Of a stretch of 64,000 nt of DNA, positions 37,937-47,002 are shown in pieces (positions within the stretch are counted from its first letter, which is position 1; the number at the start of each line of letters is the position of its first letter). Made by a program: the position numbers and the translations under genes. The stretch is from Microvirga calopogonii (lineage in GTDB: Bacteria > Pseudomonadota > Alphaproteobacteria > Rhizobiales > Beijerinckiaceae). The notes below the pieces were generated by a model, which saw only the letters and a program-made list of their open reading frames with translations, was not told where the DNA came from and did not search any database. The stretch is taken from assembly GCF_003347665.1 (NCBI RefSeq), contig NZ_QDGA01000015.1, positions 1-64,000 of the forward strand, given 5' to 3'.

Positions 37937-38604
37937 GTCTTGGTCTGGCCCGCGTCGAGGAGATAGCCCAAGCCTCGGACGGTCTGGATGATGTCGACCC
38001 CGAGCTTCTTGCGCAGGCGGCCGATGAAGACCTCGATGGTGTTCGAATCCCGGTCGAAATCCTGATCGTAGAGATGCTCTGTCAGCTCGCCCCGCGAGAC
38101 GATGCGGCCCGTATGGTGCATGAGATAGGAGAGGAGCCGGTACTCGTGGGAGGTGAGCTTCACCGGGTTGCCGTCCACGGCCACGCGACCGGAACGCGTG
38201 TCGAGCTTCACGGGGCCGCAGGCGATCTCGCTCGTGGCATGCCCCGCCGAGCGCCGCAGCAGCGCGCGGACGCGGGCGAGAAGTTCCTCCATGTGGAAGG
38301 GCTTCGTGACATAGTCGTCGGCCCCGGCATCGAAACCCTGGACCTTGTCGCTCCAGCGGTCGCGAGCGGTGAGAATGATCACCGGGGTCTTGCGCCCCTC
38401 ACGGCGCCAGGCGGTCAGGACCGAAACTCCGTCCACCTTGGGAAGGCCGAGGTCCAGGATGATCGCGTCGTAGGGTTCGGTCTCTCCGAGGAACTGCCCC
38501 TCCTCGCCATCCATGGCGGTATCGACCGCGTAGCCAGCCTGTTCAAGGGCCGTCACGATCTGCTTATTGAGAGTTCTATCGTCCTCGACAACAAGTAAGC
38601 GCAC
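37933..38604 (-). CDS. feuP: OmpR-family response regulator, FeuP-like
   Basis: This 223-residue regulator has a receiver with MRLLVVEDDRTLNKQI, the phospho-accepting Asp in DAIILDLGLPKVDG and DDYVTKPFHMEEL, and a winged-helix output domain (LTSHEYRLLSYLMHHTGR, DRDSNTIEVFIGRLRKKLG, TVRGLGYLL). In rhizobia FeuP controls targets such as cyclic-glucan export; whether this one does is not shown here. Its stop overlaps the start of the kinase gene by 4 bp. Confidence 0.85.
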   Translation of the reverse strand: MRLLVVEDDRTLNKQIVTALEQAGYAVDTAMDGEEGQFLGETEPYDAIILDLGLPKVDGVSVLTAWRREGRKTPVIILTARDRWSDKVQGFDAGADDYVTKPFHMEELLARVRALLRRSAGHATSEIACGPVKLDTRSGRVAVDGNPVKLTSHEYRLLSYLMHHTGRIVSRGELTEHLYDQDFDRDSNTIEVFIGRLRKKLGVDIIQTVRGLGYLLDAGQTKT

Positions 38605-38720
38605 GGTTCGAGTATCCCCTAAAGCATCGGATCGACCCGATGCTGAATTCCTTTAACGACCCTGCTCGGACGTGAAAACCGGATCCACTTCACTGGCGCG
38701 GCCCTTGGGCGCGCGATGCG

Positions 38721-39035
38721 CTAGCGGACCGATTTCACGCGCCCTGATGAGCCTTCGATCATCACTTGCACGATGCGACCGTCCTTTTGCAGGACCGAGA
38801 TCACATAGACAAGATCATTGCTGTTGCGGCACAGGCTGGCCCGGACCACGTCCGCCCCCGGGACCTGGCGCCGCGCCGTCATCACGGCGGCTGCCGGTGC
38901 GACGACGCCCTTGGCGGCCACGGCCTCCTGCATCTCGCGGGGCGGCAGACAGTTTTGCAGGGCAGCCGCCGGGCTCTGCGCGAACGCCGCCCCCGTTACC
39001 CCCCATAATGCTATGACCAGCCAAACCAAACGCAT
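38721..39035 (-). CDS. Small periplasmic PepSY-like protein, possible FeuN
   Basis: This 104-residue protein starts at MRLVWLVIALWGVTGAAFAQ, a clear signal peptide; longer upstream frames were rejected. The mature part has two Cys and a C-terminal PepSY-like strand pattern, LVYVISVLQKDGRIVQVMIE then GSSGRVKSV. It lies about 116 bp upstream of the feuP/feuQ-like genes on the same strand. In Sinorhizobium meliloti a small periplasmic protein, FeuN, is encoded before feuPQ and inhibits FeuQ, so this may be its counterpart. Assignment is by context and size. Confidence 0.65.
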   Translation of the reverse strand: MRLVWLVIALWGVTGAAFAQSPAAALQNCLPPREMQEAVAAKGVVAPAAAVMTARRQVPGADVVRASLCRNSNDLVYVISVLQKDGRIVQVMIEGSSGRVKSVR

Positions 39036-39130
39036 GAACCGACCATGACCTTGCCGCAATGAACAAATTCTGAATGCTTCGAAGGCCGATTTCCTGGCAC
39101 GAAACCAGCCCCATCCCCCTGAAAATGCTT

Positions 39131-39349
39131 CTAATTCAGAATCTGTTTCGTAGCCAGGATCCGGAAAACGGTCGAGGCGATAAAGCTTGCCGCCGCGACG
39201 AGCTGCACGAGAGCCTCCTCGAAAGACCCCGTAGCGAGAGCCGTCCCATCGAAGCCGAACAACCCGAGAACGAGAACCGCAAGCCCGATCAGGTTGGCCC
39301 ATACGGTGCGGCTGGCGAGAATGGTCTTGGTCTCGAACATATCAAACAT
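39131..39349 (-). CDS. Holin-like small membrane protein at end of GTA cluster
   Basis: This 72-residue protein starts at an ATG inside the last codons of the endolysin's original frame. It has two hydrophobic segments (VWANLIGLAVLVLGLFGF and ALVQLVAAASFIASTVFRIL) and a short polar tail, the size and topology of a holin or small phage membrane protein. Its place next to the endolysin supports a lysis role. An alternative start lies three codons in. Sequence alone does not prove holin activity. Confidence 0.6.
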   Translation of the reverse strand: MFDMFETKTILASRTVWANLIGLAVLVLGLFGFDGTALATGSFEEALVQLVAAASFIASTVFRILATKQILN

Positions 39350-39888
39350 TCCTTGAAGATGAGAATGGAAGGGATGCGAGCCGGAGAGCCTCCTGCTCGA
39401 TGGCGAGGACACGCCTGCGCCAGCCCGCCGAAGACGGGCCAAGTGGCGAGGCGGCCGAGGAACCCGAGGCGGGCTTTCGTGAGGCGGCGAATGACGTCCG
39501 GCATATCGGCCTCGCGCGCGGCCCTCAGCGTGACCGGGCCGATGATCCCATCCGCCTCGACTCCGAGAGCCGTCTGCAGCATTTTCACAGCCCGTGCCGG
39601 GCCGGAATTGACCGCGAGGTCGAAGACGGCGAGATCGAGTCCGGGTGGAAGCTCCTCGGCGCGCACGGCGTCCCAATAGAGCTGCCGGTAAATGGAGATC
39701 GCCTCCCGCCGGCTCAGGCGGCGAACGTCGTTAACGGATGCCGGGCGCTTCTTTGCCCGGGAGAGCGTCTCACGGGTAATGCCGAACTTGGTGGCGCCGC
39801 CTGGATCGCGGGGGTGCTGCACGAACCCGCCCTCGTGCTTCAGCACTTGCTCGACGGCTTTTTCGAAGCGGTATGGAGAAGCAGTCAT
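39289..39888 (-). CDS. GTA-associated endolysin (glycoside hydrolase 108), frameshifted near its end
   Basis: This muramidase-like lysin has the GH108 N-terminus (VLKHEGGFVQHPRDPGGATK with the catalytic Glu) and a C-terminal peptidoglycan-binding segment (LGVEADGIIGPVTLRAA). After LATWPVFG (near 39429) the frame changes character. One base over, the minus strand reads GWRRRVLAIEQEALRLASLP and ends at a TGA at 39342-39344, overlapping the holin-like start by a few bases. That fits the family C-terminus, so I infer a small indel at about 39424-39429. As read, the protein runs to 39289 with an unrelated tail. The catalytic part is intact. Confidence 0.8.
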   Translation of the reverse strand: MTASPYRFEKAVEQVLKHEGGFVQHPRDPGGATKFGITRETLSRAKKRPASVNDVRRLSRREAISIYRQLYWDAVRAEELPPGLDLAVFDLAVNSGPARAVKMLQTALGVEADGIIGPVTLRAAREADMPDVIRRLTKARLGFLGRLATWPVFGGLAQACPRHRAGGSPARIPSILIFKECLICSRPRPFSPAAPYGPT

Positions 39889-39897
39889 GCGCGATCC

Positions 39898-41436
39898 TCA
39901 CAGTTCCGCCTGCAGGGCGATGAAGGCCTGATTGCCCAGGTAGAGGTTGCCGATGGCTCCCGTCACACCGGTGAATGTGGCGCTGGCCTGGAACCTGAGG
40001 ACGATGCAGGTTGGGCTCGCGGGTGTCACGGCCGTCACGGTCAATGCTCCCGAGAGGCTCGACCACGAAGCACCGCTGTTGTTGTAGAAGCCGACCTGAT
40101 TGCCCGCGGGTGTTCCGTTCGACCACGAGAACCCGCTGGTCACCAGCACCGGATCGGCCCTCATCGGCACCGGCAGGGTACAGGGGAGATCGATGTTGTT
40201 GGCTCCCACGCGCTGCCCGAGAGCGCCCAGGATTCCGGCTGTTCCGCCGCTCACGGCAAGTCGCTGGTAATAGCGGCGGCAACGGAACTCCTCGACTTCG
40301 AGCACCGTGCCCGCCCACGGTGTCGCGTACGCCCCGACCTCGAGCTTGACGCGCCTGAAGGAGCACGTGCCCGACGGCTGGAGCCGCACGGTGATGTTGC
40401 CTGTCTCGACCCCGTCGAGCGTCACGCTCACCGAGCGGCGACCGGCTCCCGCCGGGATCGTCGCGGCCTTCGACCCGATGAAGATCGGTAGGGGCTCTGA
40501 CGGATCCTCGACGGAGAGGGTCAGGGTCGCGCCCGCGAAACTCGCGGCACCGATCTGCGCCGCCGCAGGACCTGCCTCGATCACCTGTTCGAGCGCGCCG
40601 GACAGCGTGATCGTGCCGTCCGCCGCGAGGCCGAGCGTACAGCCGCCCGGGCCGCCTTTCCAGCGGTCGAAACCATAGAGTCCCGCGCTCAGAGCACCGC
40701 CCGGAAACTTGCGCTGGTTCACGAGAAAGGCGGCATTGATCAGAAGGTTCGATCCCGGCACGTTGGCGAGCCCGCAAGGGAAGGATGCAACGCCCGTCCG
40801 GTGATCCACCAGCAGCGCATCGCGCCACTGGCTCCCGTCGGCCGAGACGCGGATGCCGAAATCGTCGTTGCCGATCAGGCCCGTTTCCGCACGCCCGCTG
40901 TAGGCGCGCTGATAGAGCTGAGACAGAACGCCGGTTTCCGTGCTCTTGTTGAGCACGAAGCGCAGATGGCCCGTGCCGCCCTCATCTGTACCCAACGCGG
41001 TAAAGAGCGCCGCATTGAGCTTCACCGACAGGCGGTTGACGCCGTCCGCCGCCGTGCCGATTCCGAGCCGTTCCAAGTTGTTGATTTCGTCCGGAACCGC
41101 CCCGGACGGTTTCCATTCGCTTCCGTCGAAGACGACGAACAGGTCTTCGGCCTCCACATAGGCGAGCCATCCCGGGTTCGGCGCAAAGAAGCGCCAGCTT
41201 CCGAGATCGAATAGGGCGACATGCCCCTCCTGATCGGCGAATGCGCCGGTTGCGCCGGCTCCGACGAGGAACCGGTCGCCCTCCGCGGGCGATGCCGGCG
41301 CGACGGAGCGGTCGCGTTCCCTGACCGCGAGTTGCACGAGTGCATCGAGGGATGCGAGCGCCTCGTTGTGGGTGACGTGCTTCTGCGCCTGCGCGGCCGC
41401 GAGGAGCGGCAGAGCGAGATGGGGTGTCGACGACAT
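39898..41436 (-). CDS. DUF2793 protein, GTA/phage tail accessory
   Basis: This 512-residue protein opens with the DUF2793 signature (LALPLLAAAQAQKHVTHNEA, then LVQLAVRERD and AEGDRFLVG). The rest is beta-rich, with FDGSEWKPSG and repeats of short strands ending VTAVTPASPTCIVLRF, compatible with a tail fibre or baseplate appendage. DUF2793 genes commonly lie at the 3' end of Hyphomicrobiales GTA clusters. It lies between the host-specificity gene and the endolysin, 9 bp before the latter. Confidence 0.82.
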   Translation of the reverse strand: MSSTPHLALPLLAAAQAQKHVTHNEALASLDALVQLAVRERDRSVAPASPAEGDRFLVGAGATGAFADQEGHVALFDLGSWRFFAPNPGWLAYVEAEDLFVVFDGSEWKPSGAVPDEINNLERLGIGTAADGVNRLSVKLNAALFTALGTDEGGTGHLRFVLNKSTETGVLSQLYQRAYSGRAETGLIGNDDFGIRVSADGSQWRDALLVDHRTGVASFPCGLANVPGSNLLINAAFLVNQRKFPGGALSAGLYGFDRWKGGPGGCTLGLAADGTITLSGALEQVIEAGPAAAQIGAASFAGATLTLSVEDPSEPLPIFIGSKAATIPAGAGRRSVSVTLDGVETGNITVRLQPSGTCSFRRVKLEVGAYATPWAGTVLEVEEFRCRRYYQRLAVSGGTAGILGALGQRVGANNIDLPCTLPVPMRADPVLVTSGFSWSNGTPAGNQVGFYNNSGASWSSLSGALTVTAVTPASPTCIVLRFQASATFTGVTGAIGNLYLGNQAFIALQAEL

Positions 41437-41495
41437 GGAATCAATTTTTCTCTGATAGGAAAATGCGAAAATTAGCGGTGGGTGTCATCTAAAGG

Positions 41496-44400
41496 TCAGC
41501 GAACAGTAACCGTGGCGTGACGCTCGAAACCGCGCCCGGCCACGGCGCTCATCTGCGCGATGCGAAGGGCGAGCGTGGATTGGATGCCGCCGAAATCAGC
41601 CGTCTCCTGGGCGTTGCCGTAGACGATGGACGGCTGCGCGCTGGTCAGCGTCCTCACGACGGCGTCGTTCTTGAGAATATCGATCTCGTAGCGCTCCGCA
41701 TCCTCGCCCAGCGGAACCTCGTCCGCCTCCCAGCCGTCGCCGTTGCGGCGGGTGCGGCGCACCCATTCGAGGCGAATGCCCCCCGGTTCCCGCCGGGCCG
41801 TGACATGCACGGGACTGAACGGCTTGAGAGCGTCCCGCCCAACCGTTGCGACGACTTCGGTGACGGCAGGATCCCCGTGGTCCCGACCCGAGGGACCGAT
41901 CCTGTAGCGCCAGGTCCCTCCCAGATCCTGCAGGCTCGCAGTGAGAGGCACCACGGCCTCGTCGAGTTTGACGAGGAGCGCGCCCGCCGGCACGGTGCGG
42001 GCGGCCTCCGGCTCGGAACCGGCAAGGCCACGCAGAAACCGCGAGAGGCGGTACATGCGCTCCCCGATCAACTCCGCACGCGCGGCGGACAAAATCTCCC
42101 ATCGGCCGTTGGGTCCTTGCAGCGCGAACAGGTTCCGGCCGCCGAGGACGGGTTCGTCGTCGATGGAGCTCAAGGCGCCGGAGGAAATCTCCACGTCGAG
42201 CACGCCTGACGGATCCCAGCGCCAGAGCGGTCCCGGTATGAGGGCTGTCTTGGTACGACCGATCACGGCCGGCAGCTCGAGGACGCGGACGGGCGTGAAG
42301 CTCGTCCCATTGCCGGATCGCCAAATCGTCATGGCACCGGGCCAGGGATCGGCCGCCACGGCGAGATATTGCAGAGGCGCCGGATCGCCGAGAGCCGCGG
42401 GCAGATCGAGCACAACGACGGCCGGTTTGCCGGGCACCGGCGGCGGACGTTTGACGGGTTTCTCAACGGACAGGCCCGGCCGCTCGAAGACGGCGGGTTC
42501 CACGGCCCTGGTGCTGATCCTGCGCGTCGGACCGTCGGCGATGCGCGTGATGCGATGCAGCTTCTCACCGGCATCGGTCGAAATCACGATCACGTCGCCA
42601 GGCTCCAGATCCATCCGTCGCGGCGACAGCTCGAACTCGGCGCCTTCACGTCCTGCCCAAAGATCCTGCAGCCAGGTATCGGCGAGGCGCTGCGCCTCCG
42701 CGCGCCGGGTGATGACGGCGCTGTCCGCCCTCGCCTCGCGGCGGCTCGAGCCGGAAAGCCGCCGCGAGGCCACGGAGGCCCGGCGGTAATCCGTGTCGCC
42801 TTCGATGAATCCGACTTCGACCTGCTGCGGAAGCTCGGTTTCCTGGGCGCGTGTGAGCTTGAGCGACGGCTCCTTTTCGCCGAGCACGAGATCGTCCTTC
42901 GTCAGGTGCACGACCGCTCGCCCGCCACGCCCCTGCCACGCGATGCTGCCGCCCCGCGCGACCGCATCGACGCCGAAGAGACGCAGCAGAGGCTCGACCG
43001 CACCCCGCACGGACATGGGCCGGTCGATCACGTAGCCGTCCACGAAACCGTCGACCGGAATGGCACCGGGATCGGCGAAGCCGTAATCCCGCAGGATGCG
43101 CGCGATCAGCCGGTCGAGCGTCGCGCCCTCGATGCGGCCGGTGATCCAGTGGCCAGTTTCCCAGTTGCCGCCATCAGCCCAGACCGTGTCGAAATCGGGG
43201 AAAGCCGGAAAGGGTCGCGCATCCCAGGCCCATACGAACACGTTGTCCGGGTCCACCATGCGCCCATTGTAAGTGGACGATGCCGGATTGTACTCCGCGA
43301 GGAAGCCTCTCTGGGCCGGATCGAACCGCGACAGGATCGCTTCGAGCGTGCGCGCCTGAACAAGATCGTCGCGCACGCCTCGTGAAAACGGCGGATAGGC
43401 GGATTCCGAGGACTTGGGATCGGGAAATACGTTCGGACCGTTCGGCCCCTTGTCCACGGCCGGAACGCCGATCTCGGTCAGCCAGATGGGCTTCGATTGT
43501 GCCTGCCAGGAGGTGGCGCTGGTCTCGACGCCGTTCACGCGCTCCACATGCGGGTTCGACCACCAGGACACGAGATCCTTCGCCCGGAAGATCCAGGGCT
43601 TGTTGTAAGCGCCGTCGGTGATGGGCCGCCGCGTCTGCGCGGCCCGCTCCGAGGCATTCGCATAGTACCAGTCGAAGGCCTCGCCGCTTCCCAGCCGCCC
43701 ACGCAGGTAATCCACGTCGTAGATATTGCGGGCAGCGGGCAGGTCCGCATGATTGGGGCCGTCGCGCCAATCCGAGATCGGCGGATAGTAATCGATCCCG
43801 ACCGCATCGATGTCGTCGCTGGCTAAGAGCGGATCGAGAGGAAAGCGCACCTCGTCGCCGCCGTCGAGAACATGGGCGCCGTATTCCGTCCAGTCTGCCG
43901 CATAGACGATCTTCGTGGACGCCCGCAGGATGTCGCGGACTTCGCCCGCAAGCGCCTTGAGCCTCGTGACGGCGGGATAGACTCCCGATGCCGAGCGTAC
44001 GCGGGTCAGACCGACGAGTTCGCTACCTAGGATGAAGCCGTGAACACCGCCGGCCTGCTCCGCGAGGTTGGCATAATGCCGGACCATGCGGTTGAACCCT
44101 GCGGAGCGGGTGAACCATTGCTCGACCTGCGTGGCGGCCGCCGCTGTTCCGTCGGGGGTGCCACTCTTTCCTGGCGCGGGATGACAGGTGATGCGCCCCC
44201 GCCAGGGATAGGGCGGCTGGCCCGTGCCGCCGTAGGGGTCCGGCAGATCGTTGCCGGCGGGAACGTCCATCATCACGAAAGGATAGAGTACCACCTGGAG
44301 CCCGCGCGCCTTCAGGTTCGCGATCAGGCGCTTGACGGATTCGTCGGAGGGCGTTCCGCCATAGGCCGGCGATCCGCTCACGAGCGATACCGCCTTCGCG

Positions 44401-45347
44401 CCTGCACGCGTCACGCCCGCCACGGACCATGTGGTGCCGTCATTGCTCTTGGTCTTCACGTCCACGCGCGGTTCGATGAGGCAGGATCCGGCGCGCAGAT
44501 CATCGCCGAACCAGCTCACCACCAACGATACACGCTTGAGATTTGGGCAAAGAGCCTGCAAGGCATCCAGCGATGCCGCCACGTTGGTGTCGCGCTGCAT
44601 CTGATGCCGATTTTCCGGCCGTGTCTTGCCGAGACCGAGCACTTGCGTGACCGGCAGCGTATCGTAGCCGAACTCGCTCGCACCGGGTATGAGACACACG
44701 GCGCGGATCATGCGGTTGAGCCCGTCGACGGGACGAACCACCTCGAACGAGAATTGCGGCACGCGGTTGCCGAAATCCGCAAGCGGCAGTCGCTCGAACA
44801 CCACATAGGCCAATCCGCGATAAGCCGGTGCGTTCTGCGCCCCTTCCTTCGCGACGATCAACGGGTCGGCGCTTTGCGTCTCGCTGCCCGCATGCACGCG
44901 CATGGTGACGGTGCTGAGGTCGAGCTCGCGCCCGTCGGCCCAGACGCGGCGGATGAAGGCGATGCGCCCCTCGCATAGGCAGACCGCGAGATTGGCGAAA
45001 TAGGAATAGCTGGTGGTCGTCGTCTTCTGCCCGCCCATGCCTTTGCCGCCTTGGCTCGAGCGGTCGGTGTTCGCCACCTCCTCGAGCCGGGTTGCCCAGA
45101 TGAGCTGGCCGCCGATGCGCGCGCGGCCGTAGACCCGCGGGATCGGCGCACCTTCCGTGGAAGTGAGGCCGTCGATGTCCTTGAGGCGTGGCCCCTCCAC
45201 ATGCTTGGTGCTGTCGCCGCTGAACAGCGCGTTGTCGATAGCCGCGCCTGCGAGACCGCCCAGCGCACGGCCGGCCATGGCGCCGATGGGTCCGCCGATC
45301 ATGCCCCCGACTGCGGCACCGACGGTTTGAAGAACGATTGTAGCCAT
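41496..45347 (-). CDS. GTA host-specificity / tail tip protein (gp15-like, TIM-barrel domain)
   Basis: This 1,283-residue protein is the largest in the cluster and corresponds to gp15 of the Rhodobacter capsulatus GTA. The start at MATIVLQTVG overlaps the gp14 stop by one base. A glycine-rich N-terminus (GAAVGGMIGGPIGAMAGRAL) is followed by EGPRLKDIDGLTSTEGAPIP, as in tail hub proteins. The middle holds a TIM-barrel-like glycoside hydrolase domain (VGIDYYPPISDWRD, WLTEIGVPAVDKGPN), and the C-terminus has phage tail beta domains. It probably forms the tail tip that contacts the recipient cell. Confidence 0.9.
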   Translation of the reverse strand: MATIVLQTVGAAVGGMIGGPIGAMAGRALGGLAGAAIDNALFSGDSTKHVEGPRLKDIDGLTSTEGAPIPRVYGRARIGGQLIWATRLEEVANTDRSSQGGKGMGGQKTTTTSYSYFANLAVCLCEGRIAFIRRVWADGRELDLSTVTMRVHAGSETQSADPLIVAKEGAQNAPAYRGLAYVVFERLPLADFGNRVPQFSFEVVRPVDGLNRMIRAVCLIPGASEFGYDTLPVTQVLGLGKTRPENRHQMQRDTNVAASLDALQALCPNLKRVSLVVSWFGDDLRAGSCLIEPRVDVKTKSNDGTTWSVAGVTRAGAKAVSLVSGSPAYGGTPSDESVKRLIANLKARGLQVVLYPFVMMDVPAGNDLPDPYGGTGQPPYPWRGRITCHPAPGKSGTPDGTAAAATQVEQWFTRSAGFNRMVRHYANLAEQAGGVHGFILGSELVGLTRVRSASGVYPAVTRLKALAGEVRDILRASTKIVYAADWTEYGAHVLDGGDEVRFPLDPLLASDDIDAVGIDYYPPISDWRDGPNHADLPAARNIYDVDYLRGRLGSGEAFDWYYANASERAAQTRRPITDGAYNKPWIFRAKDLVSWWSNPHVERVNGVETSATSWQAQSKPIWLTEIGVPAVDKGPNGPNVFPDPKSSESAYPPFSRGVRDDLVQARTLEAILSRFDPAQRGFLAEYNPASSTYNGRMVDPDNVFVWAWDARPFPAFPDFDTVWADGGNWETGHWITGRIEGATLDRLIARILRDYGFADPGAIPVDGFVDGYVIDRPMSVRGAVEPLLRLFGVDAVARGGSIAWQGRGGRAVVHLTKDDLVLGEKEPSLKLTRAQETELPQQVEVGFIEGDTDYRRASVASRRLSGSSRREARADSAVITRRAEAQRLADTWLQDLWAGREGAEFELSPRRMDLEPGDVIVISTDAGEKLHRITRIADGPTRRISTRAVEPAVFERPGLSVEKPVKRPPPVPGKPAVVVLDLPAALGDPAPLQYLAVAADPWPGAMTIWRSGNGTSFTPVRVLELPAVIGRTKTALIPGPLWRWDPSGVLDVEISSGALSSIDDEPVLGGRNLFALQGPNGRWEILSAARAELIGERMYRLSRFLRGLAGSEPEAARTVPAGALLVKLDEAVVPLTASLQDLGGTWRYRIGPSGRDHGDPAVTEVVATVGRDALKPFSPVHVTARREPGGIRLEWVRRTRRNGDGWEADEVPLGEDAERYEIDILKNDAVVRTLTSAQPSIVYGNAQETADFGGIQSTLALRIAQMSAVAGRGFERHATVTVR

Positions 45348-45775
45348 CAGTCTATGTCCGGAAAACGAAAGGCGAAAGCCAAATGGCGCCGCCACCAGGG
45401 ATGAAACGCGACCTCGGCCACCGACGCGCCGTCATGGGCGTGGATCATGCTGTCGGGCGAGGCCGCAATAGCGCAGTGCTTGGCCGGCATGGTCGCGCGC
45501 CAGCGGAAGAGCAGCACGTCGCCTGCCGTGAACTCATCGCATGCGATTTCGACAAGGTATTTTCGGGCCGCCGCCACGAGCGTATCGGCCCCGGCCTCCG
45601 CCCAATCGGGCGAGTAAGGCGGCGGCAACTCGGGCTCTGCGCCCATGACGCCGCGCCAGACCCCGCGCAGGAGGCCGAGGCAATCGCAGCCGACGCCCTT
45701 GAGCGACGCCTGATGCCGGTAAGGCGTACCGATCCACGAACGGGCCTCGGCGAGGATGAGGTGGGTTTGGGACAT
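45347..45775 (-). CDS. GTA NlpC/P60 peptidase (gp14-like)
   Basis: This 142-residue cysteine peptidase of the NlpC/P60 type corresponds to GTA gp14, a tail-associated cell-wall hydrolase. It starts at MSQTHLILAEARSWIGTPY; upstream codons run into a repeat element and were dropped. The catalytic Cys is in GVGCDCLGLLRGVWRG and the His in AKHCAIAAS. Its stop codon shares one base with the start of the gp15 gene. Confidence 0.92.
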   Translation of the reverse strand: MSQTHLILAEARSWIGTPYRHQASLKGVGCDCLGLLRGVWRGVMGAEPELPPPYSPDWAEAGADTLVAAARKYLVEIACDEFTAGDVLLFRWRATMPAKHCAIAASPDSMIHAHDGASVAEVAFHPWWRRHLAFAFRFPDID

Positions 45776-45800
45776 GATTGAAATTGTTTGCAAAGAAATA

Positions 45801-45911
45801 GCCCTCATCCTGAGGAGCAGCACAGCTGCGTCTCGAAGGAGGTTCCAGAGAGCACTGGAGACGCCTCGTCCTTGGAGATGGTCACTCACGTGACCTCCTC
45901 AGGATGAGGCT
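45801..45911. repeat. Palindromic intergenic element, type CCTCATCCTGAGGAG
   Basis: GCCCTCATCCTGAGGAG at 45801-45817 and CTCCTCAGGATGAGGC at 45895-45910 are inverted copies enclosing about 77 bp. Each arm is itself partly palindromic. This type of element is widespread between genes in Hyphomicrobiales. It separates the gp13 and gp14 genes of the GTA cluster. Confidence 0.75.
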
Positions 45912-45939
45912 GCGTGGAGAACGAATCCGCAAGTCAATC

Positions 45940-46830
45940 TCACCTGAAAAAACTCCCGCCATCCAGGCCCGGCTCGCCCGATTGGGGCATACGGATGATG
46001 AAGTCGTTGCCGGGCATGTGCGGGAAGCCGCGGAAGTTCGCGGCATTCCTGAACTTCTTCCGACAGGTGGCATGGGTCTTGTCGCATCCGGCCGTGGCGC
46101 GGAACGTGTCGCCGATCCTGATGGCCATTGGCGTGCGTTGCCAGAGGTCGAACTCGTCCGTGCCGTTGATGGCGCGGTGCACCTTGATCTCCGCCGAGAG
46201 ACCTGAATTGTCGCCGCTGACCCAAGTGAGTTGGCCCGCCGTGCACCATCCGTCCGAGAAGCCGATGCCGGATGCCGCGAGGGTCAGGGTGCCGTCCGTT
46301 GCCGTGACCGTTCCGGTCTCACCATAGGTGGATGAAGCGAGATTGATGCCGCATCGCTCGTCGCCGAGATCGGCCGAGCATGTAGCGCGGAACAGGCGTC
46401 CACGCTCCTCGTCGAAACGGTGCATGAGCCCCCTCACCTCGGCCACGAAGCCACCATCGGCGCGGCGGATCTCGCCGATGGAGCCGATGTCGAGGAGCAG
46501 GCGCTCCTCCACCTGGCTCCAGTTGACGAGCCAGGTTTCGACGCTCGCATCGTCGTAGCGGCCCGACGCAATATCGTCTTCGGTGAGCCCCGCGGACACG
46601 AGCGCGCCCGACACTTCGCCGCCGCCTACGGCGAAGCCGAGTTCGGCCGTGACTTCCGCGGCCTCCAACCCGGTTCGCGCGGCATAGACGGTGCCGCCGA
46701 AGAAAAGATCGCGGTCGTGATCGGTGAAGCCGAAAGTCGTGCCGTCGCGCCGGATGAGCTTCCAGCAATGGCAGAGAGTCGTTGTCCCGTCTGCCATATG
46801 GGCGGCGAGGTTTGGGGGGATCGTGCGCAT
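45940..46830 (-). CDS. GTA DUF2163 protein (gp13-like)
   Basis: This 296-residue protein matches GTA gp13, with a DUF2163 N-terminal domain (HCWKLIRRDGTTFGFTDHDR, DLFFGGTVYAARTGLEA) and the phage BR0599-like C-terminal part with several Cys (FRATCSADLGDERCGINL, ATAGCDKTHATCRKKFRNAA, NFRGFPHMPGNDFIIRMPQ). The R. capsulatus counterpart is a baseplate or hub component carrying an iron-sulfur-type site. It is flanked by repeat elements on both sides instead of abutting its neighbours. Confidence 0.92.
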   Translation of the reverse strand: MRTIPPNLAAHMADGTTTLCHCWKLIRRDGTTFGFTDHDRDLFFGGTVYAARTGLEAAEVTAELGFAVGGGEVSGALVSAGLTEDDIASGRYDDASVETWLVNWSQVEERLLLDIGSIGEIRRADGGFVAEVRGLMHRFDEERGRLFRATCSADLGDERCGINLASSTYGETGTVTATDGTLTLAASGIGFSDGWCTAGQLTWVSGDNSGLSAEIKVHRAINGTDEFDLWQRTPMAIRIGDTFRATAGCDKTHATCRKKFRNAANFRGFPHMPGNDFIIRMPQSGEPGLDGGSFFR

Positions 46831-46870
46831 GAATTTCTATTCTTAGATGCGAAGGTTGGGAAAACGCACG

Positions 46871-46975
46871 ACGTCATGGCCGGGCTTGTCCCGGCCATCC
46901 CGATGCTATGTGGCTCAGCGCTTTTCGGATCGGGATCACCGGCTCAAGGCCGGTGATGACGTGGTGGGTGTCATT
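46871..46975. repeat. Palindromic intergenic element, type GTCATGGCCGGG
   Basis: It contains two hairpins in series: GGCCGGGCTTGTCCCGGCC and, about 50 bp on, CACCGGCTCAAGGCCGGTG. The same two-hairpin layout is repeated at 54748-54841 and, in diverged form, at 50593-50677 and 58998-59080. It lies between the gp12 and gp13 genes. Confidence 0.75.
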
Positions 46976-47002
46976 CCCGGCAGGGGATTCCGGCGGAGTG
47001 GC

